Source: Amphibalanus amphitrite
Taxonomy: Eukaryota; Arthropoda; Thecostraca; Balanomorpha; Balanidae
Length of the DNA: 64,000 nt
Direction of reading: 5' to 3'
NCBI RefSeq assembly: GCF_019059575.1
Contig: NW_024881614.1
Location: forward strand, 682,001-746,000
Shown: positions 25,843-37,413 of the stretch, one piece after another
Layout of the letters: each line of letters starts with the position of its first letter
Position numbering within the stretch: the first letter of the stretch is position 1
Notes under the pieces: model-generated
Told to the model about the DNA's origin: nothing
Databases searched by the model: none
What the model saw: the letters and a program-made list of their open reading frames with translations, nothing else
Made by a program: the position numbers and the translations under genes

Positions 25843-28800
25843 GGGTAAGGTGCCTAATTAGCGACCCTTTCCGATTTGCGACCTACCTCCCTACAGAAAA
25901 ACTGGCAGGAGAAAACGGGGTAAAAATATCGTCAAAAGGTCAGCCATACTTTGGTTATCAAATTAAATTATTTTCCGGTCGTCGATGTTTCTGGTGGGAC
26001 GTTTCAGGTGAGTTTTAATAAAAATGACGAGTTTCTTATCCAAAATGTGTGTGTTTGGGCCCTCTCTGATGAAAAGCGATGCACATTAGGATGATGCACC
26101 TTTTTTATTCTGAATCGACATTCCTTCTTCAATTGATTGCCGTTTTCCCATAGTGAATCGCTCAACTGTGCACAGCATGGCGGTTAAAAATGTGTCGCAA
26201 CTCATATTTCCTATTTGCGCCTGACATGGTCGCAAATAGCTCAAGAAGGGAAAGAAAGGGGAAAAGAGAGAAATGAAAATGAGGTGTTGCTGAAGCTTGC
26301 AATGTGTGGCAGGGGATGCCAAATGTCGTCACCGACTGCAGGGGTGCCGAATTCAACACGGACCTCGAATATCATACGAGATAGCCCGCAAAATTTGGGT
26401 TTCCGCCTTCTTTTCGCCTTTCGGTGCATCACGTGATCAGTTTTTACTTCCGTAAATGTGTTGGATAAACGTTCCTGTTCGAGTGATTGAAAACTTTGCG
26501 TATAGGTTTCCTTTTTGAGATCGTATTTCATCTTTTCAGGCGTCGCATTTTTTGCCATTTTTAATATGGGGAAACCCATAGACTTATTAGCGACCCTCCC
26601 CGGTCGCTAATCGGGAAGAGTTCCCTATCAGTCGGTGACACACCAGGGAAATAAGCTAAAATTAGAGCGCTCTATTTATTGCTCCCGCTACTTCACCGTC
26701 TCCCATAGGGTCCTGTGTTGAGCTGGTGTCGAGGCTCTAAAAATGACGCCGATTTTTGCACCCTTCTCACGAAAACCGCTCGGACCGCCTGGAAACCAAT
26801 TGTTCCGCTCTAAAAATTTCATGATCGACGGGAAAATGAATGAGGAAAAGATTGGTCCTGAAATAATTCTGAACTCCCTGTAGAACATATCGAAATATGG
26901 CTGCAAACTAGGAGCATGTCAAAATCGACAAAACAATACAAATAAACTTACCGGGATTTTTTTTATTTTCCATGCATCTGTGTATGAAATCAGTCGGTTT
27001 TTCGGAAAGATCATCTTCTGTTTAATAAATAATTCCACAATTGCAATCGAGAAAAAAGAACATTTCCGCTGTGACAGCAGTTTTGGCATTGTGCCAGTAG
27101 TGTGGCGTGCGCGGTGCTGCGTGGTCGTCGGGGAGTTGTGAGTTATATTCGGTGTTTTAAATGGTTGATGGCCATTTGAACCAGCTTCATATTATTTCCT
27201 ACAAATTTTTGCATCAAATTATTGCTTTGAAAGACCATTGAAACCCCTTATCTCTTCATGAAACACGATCATATTCATCGTCGACGAAAATGGCGCGGGA
27301 CTCCATGTGCATTCCGATCGAAATAAATCGTAAATTAAATAATATTCGATGATAAGTATCATATTCTAGTGACACATTTTCATAAAATAAGGCATAAACT
27401 TTGCAAGGAAGTCAACATTGGATAATTTGATTCTTATTTTGCTCACATATCCTTGTAGTAGTCAAATGGCTCAATTGTTAGATGTAAGTATATGTTTTGG
27501 CTTGATGTTTGCTGTGAAACCACCCAGCCACTTGCTGGTTGAGTGGTTTTCTGATAATTACCTGATAATCATTTCTCCTTTTCCTTAAAAGAAACTAAAA
27601 TTCCTTTCAAAGTAATCCATTTTATGGAAAGGCGGCTTGCTCGTTGGCATTTCAGGTTCTTGTTTTGTTATTGCTGGCAGTATTTTGATACAATAATGCA
27701 ATATGAATTTTTTGCAATAATAAAACCTAAGACAAACTTAGTTAATGCGTCAATCAAACACCCAACAGAAAGATTGTGAGTCCTTGTGACGTGAAGTAGA
27801 ATATTCTATGAATGTGTTATATAGAATATGCCAAATATTAAATTAATTATTATTTGATACTGATAGCTGAGCAGGCGAATTATGCCACAATATAATTTCA
27901 TTTTCTGGTTTTGAAATAGCCGGCAGTATTTTACTTCAACAAATGTAATATACATGGAATACATGTTGTTATGTTACCTATGTTAAAAGTTTAATACATG
28001 TTGTAGGCTGTAATAAATAAATAATAACAGCCAACAGAAGGAGCTGTTTCAGCAGATAATGTTTGTACCTTATGCATTACCTTTCTTTTCTGCAGGACCA
28101 TGCTTCCGCTGGGTGGTCGACGTTTGCCTCCTGAAGAAGTTGAGCAACATGAAGACCACCAGATGAGGTGTCTGCAGTTCATGTGGAACTCTGCAGACTA
28201 CAAGTGTTATGCCAACCACAACCAAAGTGCTGTGATCATGGAGGCATGAACCTCATGACAACACTTCAGATTTGCAGTTGAACCAAAGTGTGATTCAAAC
28301 CACCTGTGGCATCTCGCTCAGTGTGTGAACAGTGTGATTATTGTGCAGTGTTCAGCTGCAACTAAGACATTTATTAGTGACTTGTTTTGCAATTAGCCAC
28401 CAAAAGCATTTTTGGGCTGGCTGCTGTAATTTGTTGTGCACTGCGCAATAGTGGTAGTGTTTTGTTACTTGTCAAGTTGTCAGTTGTGCATGTTGCAGGT
28501 TTCTCTTCCCTCGGCCCTCATTATCAGTTAAGTGGTGAATTGGCATCACTCAGTCTCCCCAGATCTCCATTGACTGTCTGTCAACCACCTAACTTGAGAT
28601 GGTATTTGCTAATAGTGTCAGAAAAGAAGTGATTGTAGACATTTTTAGGAATATGAGCTCCGTTTCATGCGTGTTCCAGTGGTCATTTTGTCACATGTCC
28701 CATAGTGTAATAAATGGAAACTGTTGTTCCCTTTTGAAGGTACTCGCGGATGCAGAAAGCGTTGGGCCTAATTATTAAACGCACCCTCCTATCAGCGACG

Positions 28801-29896
28801 CACCAAATCGACAAATATCATCCTTTTTAGAACAGGAGGAAACGAAAACTTGTGAACATAGCTGTACCTACAACAGTGCATAAGGAATTGAAATTCTGGG
28901 AGTTTTTGAAATTCGGAGAAACTCAAGTTGTCGACAGGTATATGCCCCCTTGCACGTCAAAGACCGCCTAAAAAACAAACGTCTACAAATGAAGGCAGTA
29001 TTCGTATGTTCGTTGTAATTGCAGCAGCCTAGCAACATGTATTGCGGTCCGATGGCGAATTACACTCGTGCTCAAAAACTATGCCGGTAACTGCCAATGC
29101 ACTTAGGTCATAGGTGAGGAGAGGAAGGGTTATGTCATATGTCAATTGTCAACATCATAGAAATGGCTTCATCTGAGCTGTGCCTATTGTACATAATTCA
29201 ACCAATCTATGCATTTTGTTTCTTGCAATCTACTCATGCTTTCACTCCAGCTTCAGAGTAATCATCCCATATTGTACGTCTTAAGATATTGATTTCTATG
29301 GCGGTTTGCAATTACTAGCCACGTCTCACCTCAGTTTGGTGACCCCGCATCGGCCCACTCGGCCGCTCTAAAATTGACTTACGGAGGAGGATGGTGCCTT
29401 TTATTTTAGCTTCTCCGCCGACTGCGGGGAGCGCCGTCGCCGAGGTAGGAGCAATAATTAGCTTATGTTTGGGACTAATTTCCACGCTTAATTAACATTT
29501 TAATGTTATTTTAATTAATTCATGTTAATCTTTGACGCATTGTCTTTCTATTGATACCATCCACCGGTCTGAGAATTACTGCCTTGCTGCGTAAGGGCCG
29601 ATAAAAGATCACGCTTTTAGGGGTATCTCTTCAACATGGGGCAGGAGCAATAAATAGAGCGCTCTAATTTTAGCTTATTTCCCTGGTATGTCACCAACTG
29701 CTATTAGCGTTTTTTGCAATGGTTTGCCAAAATGCTCACTACAAATAAGTTAGAGAATATTGGGGCAGAAAATGACTATGTTTTAATAGAAAAATGAACG
29801 GTCTCTCCGAAAATCAAGCCAGTAATACATTGGCACCCACAGAGCGCGAGCAATGACGGTTCAAATTAAAGGGGTCGCTAATTAGGCACCTTACCC
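25843..29896. mobile_element. 4.05 kb TA-flanked inverted-repeat transposon
   Basis: The ends GGGTAAGGTGCCTAATTAGC (25843 on) and its complement (to 29896) sit between TA dinucleotides, as for Tc1/mariner-type insertion. A second, subterminal pair of about 47 bases (26641-26689 and 29644-29690, containing TAGAGCGCTCTA) is also inverted. The flanks carry the same CACTACTGTGCAGTTTAA motif on both sides, so the element probably split a short pre-existing direct repeat. I see no recognisable transposase. One terminal-exon-like frame lies inside (28100-28249). Confidence 0.8.
28100..28249 (+). CDS. Hypothetical terminal exon inside the TA element
   Basis: A 49-residue frame starts with ATG just after a good acceptor (TTTCTTTTCTGCAG at about 28081-28094) and ends at 28249. 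A polyadenylation hexamer, AATAAA, follows at about 28709-28714. The peptide begins MLPLGGRRLPPEEVEQHEDH and includes CYANHNQ; I do not recognise it. The layout of acceptor, short frame, 3' untranslated region and poly(A) signal suggests the last exon of a gene carried or used by the transposon. It could also be chance. Confidence 0.3.
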   Translation: MLPLGGRRLPPEEVEQHEDHQMRCLQFMWNSADYKCYANHNQSAVIMEA

Positions 29897-30437
29897 TACT
29901 TGTAATGCACTACTGTGCAGTTTAAAACAAACTTGTTCTAATAAAGGTAATTAAGTTTATAGTTTATTGTAAAAGAACACAATCATTTCTCAAAATTGTG
30001 GGCCAAAAACAAACTATCAAGTATCAAATCTTACATCGAAAACAGCCTCCCTTCCTTGACTCTTGGCTCAAGACCTTGACTCCCTCTCTGCGCGCGGTTC
30101 GTGAACTTGAAAAACATTACAAAAAAAATGAAACCAAGGCCCTATATACCAGGTAGGGTCGTCCGGCGATTCTACCTTTTCGTGACGTCAGCTCGTGACG
30201 TCATTTGGAGTCAAGTCTCGAAGCCCCGTTCAATCCCCATGTAAATGAGCGATTTTCGAAGCACTGTAGAATGAAGTCTGCACAAGATATATCAAACCTA
30301 AGTATCTTATCTGAAAGAGCAGACAATTTTCTGCAAGTTATCTTTTACGTGTTTTTCGCTAAATCTTTTGCTTTTTTCACAAAAGCGTAAAATGTCCCCC
30401 ATGTCTCCGCAGCCTCCCTGCCGCCGGCCGCCGCGCG

Positions 30438-30510
30438 GTCGCGGTAGTGTAGTGGTTAGCGTGCCCGCGCAGTATTCCAAAGGTCCCGAGTTCGAATCTA
30501 TGCGGTGCGG
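30438..30510 (+). other. tRNA-like sequence (SINE head or tRNA pseudogene)
   Basis: It has a good RNA polymerase III A box (TAGTGTAGTGG, 30445-30455) and B box (GAGTTCGAATC, 30489-30499) at tRNA-like spacing. The D-loop-like GTAGTGGTTAGCG is also typical of tRNAs. The acceptor and T stems do not pair properly, so this is not a working tRNA. A tRNA-derived SINE promoter is the best reading. Confidence 0.6.
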
Positions 30511-31202
30511 AACTTTAATTGCAATTCCAAGCTGAATATACTCACATCCATAAAAAATTATTATTCGTAAAGCTTAACTGTCACCAAGCTATCCATATAA
30601 ATTGACCTCACCCAAAATATCGGCAAGATTCTATTAAAATATAAATTCAAATATGGCGGCTTGGACTGCCGCGTGCGTTAGGCTCCGCCCATAGCTCCGC
30701 CCACATGCGTGACGTCATTCGTGTTAGTGGACACACACGGAGATAGGGGACGACATGGGCCTGAATGAAACCATATTTAAATTTGGTAGCCTTATATAAA
30801 ACATTTCTGACGAGTGCGCGACAATTTTATTTTGTTCTATTACCGACACAAGCGAAAGCACTTCTGCTGACAACCTTGTGACAACCAATGCACGAACGGT
30901 GTATCGCTGCTCATACAGAATTACTCTAGCTAACATGCTTTTAGAACAGGGTGGAACCTCCACACCGTGGCCAACGCGTTCGTAAGGTTCTGAAAGCACT
31001 AGTCGGTCGCAAATCACCAAAATTATCATTAGGGCTGGGTATATTATATTATCATAGCTTGGTATTGAAAGTGCATAGTGTGTAGGTTTGGTATAGGTGA
31101 GTGGTGAGTATTGTATTTTCCACATTCTGCTCAATCACGTGTTTTGCTCCCACAATCAAGGAGAGGCGGCAGGCGCCATACGCGGAGATACTTCTTTCTG
31201 AC

Positions 31203-31275
31203 CAAACCAAACTTGACCCAACCTAAACCACAACCTACATCCTACAATCTATAACCTACAGCCTAGAAACCTACA
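31203..31275 (+). repeat. CCTACA/CCTAAA pentamer-like array
   Basis: Runs of AACCTAC, TCCTAC and AACCTA units, related to the arrays at 7031, 25571 and 42781. Confidence 0.6.
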
Positions 31276-32370
31276 ATTGGTCAGAAATTTCAGCAGCCAG
31301 CTGGTTGCCGACCTGAGACCGTTATATCATGAAGCAGGTACCCCAACCACTATGCCGCGCACCCATCTGGCAGGGCTGTAGTGCCCTGGTGGCAAGCTGG
31401 TTTTTAAGGGTGCGTTTCACGCGTAACGCTATGAGAAACGTTTTTCGTGAATATCTAGAGCATCGTTGCTTCGATTGCCTTCGTTTTTGGATATGTTATG
31501 AAGGACGTTAACCTCGTCATCACAGAGTGGTTACCGTTGTTCTGCAATCCACATATACTGAGCAATTGAGACAAACATATTGAAAAATCAAAATTTCAAA
31601 CGAATAGAACTCAATAACGGATTGTCCTACGGCTGTGATGTTTGCAGCTTCGAACTGACGAAGTCAAGGAAAACACTTCCTAGCAAGCCTTTTTTCAAAT
31701 TTTGTACTATGTTTTGCATGATACAATTTTCATCTTGCGGTGCATTGCATGAAAGCCATGGCAACAATTTCAAAAATGTGGCTGCTAGGAATCATAAAGA
31801 CATCGATTCTCTACACAATCCCGTAGAGTGAATCATCATTGCATGCATCACTATGCAGTTCTATTCATTTGAAAGTCATTGCACAGGTAGTTCATAAAAT
31901 CGCCGAGAGATGTCTCTGGCTGTATGGCCCGCGCGTTTCGACGGTCCCCTCGGCTCGTCACTCAGCGGCGTTTGTTGACAGTGTCGCACCCATTAGTTAC
32001 GGCGCTCCGCTGGCGTTCGGCCGCCGTCGAGGTGCCCTGAACCCTCCCTGCTAAGTTTCGCCGTGACCAGACGGGTCGGAGACTCATCCCACGATCTATC
32101 CATGAGCGGCACCCAGCCAGGCGTCTCCTATCGCGCGCCTCTCACTCTTGATCGGGAGTACGCCGGGAAAAGCTTGTGAGAAACTGACAACTTTGAAAGA
32201 TGTCACAAGTTTTGTGTGAGTGGCATTACGAACAGCGAACAGGTATATTTTGACAATAGGTGGGTATTTGACCTGACCTGGGCAGTCGGTACGGAACATA
32301 AATAATGAACATAACCAGCAATACCTACAAATTCCATGGAGACATAGACTCTAAGTGACGTGAGACCAAA

Positions 32371-32661
32371 TAGCCGTTTTCACGACGGGCTATCTAACGA
32401 ATGCACCTAATTTGACCAAATCTGCACCAAATCTCTTTTACAATAAATATCTTCATATCATGACTATTTCAGTGTTTTAATTGAAAATAATGTTTGAAAA
32501 TTAGAAAAATGAAACATAAGCATATGTGCAGCCCAAACTGATAGAAAGACAATGAAGCACAATTTTAAGAAACACAATGAGCCTCATTTGACCAAATCTG
32601 CACCAAATCTGCACCTAATTTGCACCAAATGCGTACCAGATGGCCGTCGTGAAAACGGCTA
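32371..32661. mobile_element. TA-flanked MITE
   Basis: TA, then GCCGTTTTCACGACGG (32373-32388), is matched by CCGTCGTGAAAACGGC (32644-32659), then TA. The 290-base interior has several CACCAAATCTGCACC-like repeats near both ends. Non-coding. Confidence 0.85.
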
Positions 32662-33414
32662 TTATCAGTTCGACTGTTTGTCAAAACCCTCGCCCTGGCA
32701 GGGTATTTTTCCTAACGCGGCGTGGCAGGGGGAGGGGTCAATGCGAGTTGCGACCCCCCTCCCCCAGCGTTTCGAAACTAGCGTCGTTCGCAACAAAGAG
32801 CAGTCGATTGCTCTCAACGAGTACCTACTCGCGATTGGTTTTTACCCTAATTCAATAGTTGACCCAGTTATGACAGATCAAAGGTCAAATTTCGGGGAAA
32901 GCTGCAATTATCCAAATTACTTAGCCAATATTGGCGAATCTATGAAAGATAGTGACATGAAACTCTCATGACCGTGTTTTTCAACGAATTAGCAACAAAA
33001 TGATGTATACTTGATTTCATTTCAGTCAAAATAGCGTCTCTAGAGATAGTTTTTCACGTATCACTTTTGAAGTAATAAAGCTAGGCAAAAACTGCATAAG
33101 AGCAATTAGCAGCATCGAAGTCCTCTCGTAATTTGACAACAAGCCTTGCTTAGTTGGACGGCCCTACAGAGGCTCAGTAAATGACCCTGCCTGAATTTGA
33201 CCAGAGATGTTACCTACAACAATCCACTATGTATGTATGACTGTATCCCCCTCAGTTGTCTTCCTCCCACTAACTTTCCCCTGTGTGAGTGAGCATCAGT
33301 GGGCGTTTCAGGGATGAGGAGGGCAGTCACTAACTGTTTGCAGTTGTGACTACTTTGCTTCTTTTATACCATCTATTAACAGCATGCTTACTCCTCTGAT
33401 ATTCGCCTTCTTTT

Positions 33415-33575
33415 GTTTTTTTTTTTCCTTACTCTTAGCAGGGAGTGCCGCGACTTGTCATATTAAGTTTTCTGGTGTTAACGTAAGGTTCTGTGTGTCG
33501 CTGGGATAGAGGGAGGGGGCACTCCTGGTCACCTGTTCATGGGTGGCGGTGTAGAAAAAAAATTCGTCTCGTAGC
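33415..33575 (+). repeat. Dispersed repeat copy B (matches 2540-2690)
   Basis: Same order of blocks as copy A: AGCAGGGAGTGCCGCGACTT, GGTGTTAACGTAAGG, GTCGCTGGGA, GGGGGCACTCCTGGT, with small insertions. An AGGTCA cluster follows directly (33595-33620). Confidence 0.75.
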
Positions 33576-33885
33576 ATATATGTGCTGACTTCGAAAGGTC
33601 AAGGTCAAAGGTTGACCTCGGATCACATAACCTTAAGATACACACTGGTGGGGCTATTTTTGCCCCCCCCCCCCCTATCTCCGAAACTATTGGACGGATT
33701 TGCAAAACGCAAACGCAAACGGCGTTCGTTGTTTACCTTGGGAAAATTAACCCGCGCCGGGCCGGTGCTCTGAGATTCCGCGCCGGCCCTGGGTTCCACA
33801 ATTTCACACACGATGAAAAATTGATGGATGATAAGCTATGCCAAGTTTTATATTATATAAAACTTATATAATATAATAATAAAAA

Positions 33886-35250
33886 GCCGGTTTTATATAA
33901 CGGGTGGTCAGTATGAAACTGGACAAAGTTTGATTAAGCATAGCATCTCCAATTATGGACAGATTTTTATTATTTTTGGCAGGTGAATACTTCCATTTAT
34001 TCTTTATTACCAGCTCAGATTTCAACTTTCTGCTATTAACTAGTAGAAAACATTGTGCCGGTAAGTCAGCAAGCGTTCCGGGACCTGTTCGCGCAAGTTT
34101 GTGAAAATAACACAAATTACAAACATGCTATCATTATGCGTCACATTACGTCATAGGGTGTAACCAGATCTTAAGAATATGTGATCATCGATAAATTCTG
34201 AGGAAGTGCAGATGTTTTGCATGGTGGGAACGGCAAGACCACCAAGAAAAGGCGCATTCAGCACCGGAAGAAACAAACCGGTGCCGTTACCGAACAGTTG
34301 GGGCTCTGCTTTTGATCTCTGGGAAGAAATTTTGGAATCTTCCAAATAAATGAACAATTAATGTGCATCAACAAGCAGGAATCAGGTACAAAAATAGGAA
34401 AAAGGTGACGGGGGCATAATTTCGTACGCAGAACACCCGCCTGCGCCGTCTGTCACAGGGTCCAATGCAGGGTAGTAAAAACATGGAGGTGCATGCATAT
34501 GGACGATGAATCTTATTTCACCTGCAGGCTGCAGTGGCAGTCAAACGCCTTCCATTGTCGAATTTTACACCTCAGCTGGTGGAGACACTATTCCACATGT
34601 GGATCGCACCTTCGCTTTCGACCTGAGAGCAAGCATCCACCCGAGATGCCCGTCTGGCTTGCCATGAGTCCGAGGGGCTCACGCGTCCAGTTACTTGCCG
34701 AGCACAGGCAATGAAAAGGGCGAACTGTGCTATGAAAAGTGTTTGAATGGCGATTGTTACCACTTCTTGAGTCTCAGAACACAGAGCATGATGCTCTGTT
34801 AGGTTCCGACCCTGCAACAGTCACAGTACGCGCGCTAGAGCACGAAACTTCTTGAGGAGGCTGGGGTGCCCGAAATAGCACGTGACATGAACCCGCCATG
34901 TACCCCTCAGATTTAGCCCATTGAGGATCTGTGGGGATCATCAAACAGAAAGTGTATAAGGGAAGGTGACAGGTCAGCTGAGACGCATAATTGAAGCGGA
35001 GAATCCACCAGGCGATCCGTCAAATCGACCCGGAGGTGCCGCGAAAGACAATAACGGGGCTGCCAGCGCGCGTGCGCTTGGAGGCTGACAGAGGTCCAGT
35101 GTCGTACATCCATTAGGGCGAGCGTGATCACAACAAAATAATGGCACGGTAACGCGATTTTCGTTGTTTTCGCATGAAAACTTTCGACACAGTTACAATT
35201 CAAACTTTGTCCAGTTTCATACTGACCACCCGTTATTATATAAAACCGGC
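33886..35250 (+). mobile_element. Dead Tc1-like transposon
   Basis: Inverted ends of about 48 bases (33886-33933 and 35200-35250) share GCCGGTTTTATATAA and ACGGGTGGTCAGTATGAAAC. Inside, on the plus strand near 34830-34970, three frames together read as the end of a Tc1 transposase: EEAGVPEIA, then YPSDLA, then PIEDLWG, then IIKQKVYKG. The frameshifts and stops make it inactive. The size of 1.36 kb is about that expected of a Tc1 element. Confidence 0.8.
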
Positions 35251-36117
35251 GCTTATACTGGCAAAAAAACTTGCAAGTTTGACAAAAACGCCCCACCTCC
35301 CCAACCGAGGACTAATGAAGCTAACACTATGAATGTGACTGAAGCTGCTTTCCTGTACCTCATTCTGATTCTGTTAGCCTTTTCATTATTCCGGTCTTTC
35401 CCTATCCGTGTGTGTCGGCGCGGGTTCGGTCCAATGTCGACTGAGTGCTTGACATCTGGTCCTTTCCGCCCTGCCTGATCGGCGCGGCGGACCCGTGCCA
35501 CTCCTCCCCGAACTCGCGGGGCGCGGATGGGGAGGGGCGGTCCGGCAGTCGAACCCCTCTGCGCTAACAGATGGATGGACAGGGGAAATGTGATACTTGT
35601 CCTATGACAACAAACCGGCGTTCAGCGCTAGGGCCATCTACTGGTCTAGAAACGTATCTCTATGTCGGCAAGATCCTCGCCAGGTGGTGTAAAGGTCGCG
35701 TGAAACGCACCCTTAATGATGCAATAGGGTATTCCCCCATAGTGCCTTTGCGCAGCCGGAATAAGGAATTACCCTGCTTAACCCCCGCTATAATACTTGG
35801 AAAAGGATCCTTGTTGGCTCCTCTAAGAGTTCTGAGGGAAGGTTACCAGAGAAGGGTAATACAGATTACACGGAAAAATGCCCACTTTATTTCTCAAAGC
35901 ATTCCTACAGCCTACACCTCTGCTGGCCTTGGTGAGAAGTGCTGCCACATTTCTTAGGTTCCCCATCCCCCCAGCAGCAGTGGCACATAGTACAACTAAG
36001 GGGCCAGCAGGTTCAGGACTTGCTCACTAATTAATGTGGAGTAACACTGTATTTATTTTCTTGAACTCAAATCTATGTGTTTATATTCCAGGCAATCGAC
36101 TGCTGTTCCAAATAAGA

Positions 36118-37138
36118 ATGGCAGGACTACTTGGAGGAGCCCCGTCTGCTGGTGCTGCAGCCAGTCCACAGGAAGAGGCAGAGCAGCTTACCAAGGTCGG
36201 CAGTGGCTTCACTAAATGGAACCAACAGGGAATAAATATTGCACAACCATATTTATTTGTTGATTGCCTTTCCTTCCATTATAAAACCTTGCTAGATTAT
36301 GGTAGGTATGGTGGGCAATTTATGGCACCTGACCAAGGTTTGTTGTTTTCAGATCAGAGATTTCTTCATGCATTTCAACAAGATCTCTGAGATGTGTTTT
36401 ACAGACTGTATCTGGGACTTCACTTCTAGGGACGTCCGTGGCAAAGAGGTAATGAAATAATTTTTGTGACGACCTCCGACTGACTAATTTGTATGGTTCA
36501 TTAGCAGCGTGTCATATTTACCAAATTTGTGATATTTTGTGAGCCCATTAGCAGTCCATACATCCGGGCTGCGGTCAGCCATGACACGCTATACCACCTA
36601 TGAGTTGTTGAGGACCATGGTCGTCTTTTCGTGCCTACGGTCGTCTTCTCGCGCCGCCCAATTCCTTAAAGTTTACGACTTCGAATGGATTAAACGTTAC
36701 CTTGTACGCCATCATTATGATATCTAGGGCGATTAAATTACTAGAAATAATTCAGCCGAATTTATGAACGACCCTGGCGCCAAACGGCCTGGAATATAGC
36801 ATTCATATTTGATAAGTTGGATGAATGATACAATTACCTATCAGCAGTGGTAGTTGGAGAAGCAAACGCGCTGTAGGTACATCATGGCTCCACTGTGATA
36901 AAATGTGCAGCATTTTCTACACTGAACCATAGTGTAATAAATAACACTATGGCTGAACTGATGTCATTACCATCGAGTATTGACCCGTTCGGTCCTTCTA
37001 CTCTTTTCACAGGAAAAGTGCGCCATCTCCTGCCTGGAGAAATTCCTCAAGGCCAGCAACCGGATATCACAGCGTTTCCAGGAACACCAGATGATCGCTA
37101 ACGAAAGCGCGATGGCCGCCATGAAGGCAGGGAAGTGA
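36118..37138 (+). CDS. TIMM9: Mitochondrial intermembrane-space chaperone Tim9
   Basis: Small Tim protein that pairs with Tim10 to carry hydrophobic precursors across the intermembrane space. Three exons, 36118-36195, 36353-36448 and 37013-37138, join in phase 0 to 99 residues. The twin CX3C motif is intact, CFTDC and CAISC, 15 residues apart, and forms the two structural disulfides. The flanks (FNKISEM, WDFTSRDV, NRISQRFQEHQM) match Tim9 better than Tim10 or Tim10b. The N-terminus is Ala/Gly-rich and there is no presequence, as expected for substrates of the Mia40 import route. An acceptor at 36091 shows at least one upstream untranslated exon. The gene is convergent with C1D, 275 bases away. 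Confidence 0.93.
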
Positions 37139-37323
37139 CGCAACAGACCTCCCGGACATTAATGGCCATGTTTTCTTTGACACGGTGTTCATGTACGAGT
37201 TTGGTGTGTGCGTTGCCTCTTTCTTGTACAACTACATACATACCGAGGTTCCATGTAGTGCGGAATGCTTGTGATGAATTATCGTTTTGTTTGTATAAAA
37301 TGATACTCGTGTGGTTTGTAAGG

Positions 37324-37329
37324 TTTATT
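37324..37329 (-). promoter_or_regulatory. Candidate C1D polyadenylation signal
   Basis: AATAAA on the minus strand, 85 bases after the C1D stop and inside the short gap to TIMM9. Confidence 0.65.
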
Positions 37330-37413
37330 GCATACGACAATGGATGATGACGACGCACGTAATACGGTAATACGATGAATCCACATGGCAGTTAAAGCAC
37401 GTTAGGTTTTAAC

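Larger units (their letters stand above)
29899..31403. other. Intergenic DNA with palindromic TGACGTCA-type sites
   Basis: No host gene recognised. At 30180-30202 two GTGACGTCA sites (CRE-like) occur 16 bases apart, and another TGACGTCA is near 30710. A tRNA-like sequence (30438-30510) and a CCTAC-type array (31203-31275) also lie here. Confidence 0.45.
31408..35712. mobile_element. 4.3 kb TTAA-flanked composite element
   Basis: TTAA at 31404-31407 and 35713-35716 bounds inverted ends with a 16-base match, GGGTGCGTTTCACGCG on the left and its complement on the right. No transposase is visible. The interior has collected other repeats: a TA-flanked MITE (32371-32661), dispersed repeat copy B (33415-33575), AGGTCA half-sites with a C-run (33590-33675) and a dead Tc1 element (33886-35250). 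Short open frames inside do not resemble known proteins. Confidence 0.75.

Noticed and set aside
33747..33790. Another TTAACCCGCGCC element end
   Set aside because: The end sequence matches, but no partner end and no G-run hairpin follow. It may be a relic or chance.
36034..36390. Single unspliced 118-codon frame as the TIMM9 product
   Set aside because: Reading through the intron breaks the CX3C region; splicing at 36195 and 36353 restores an in-phase Tim9.
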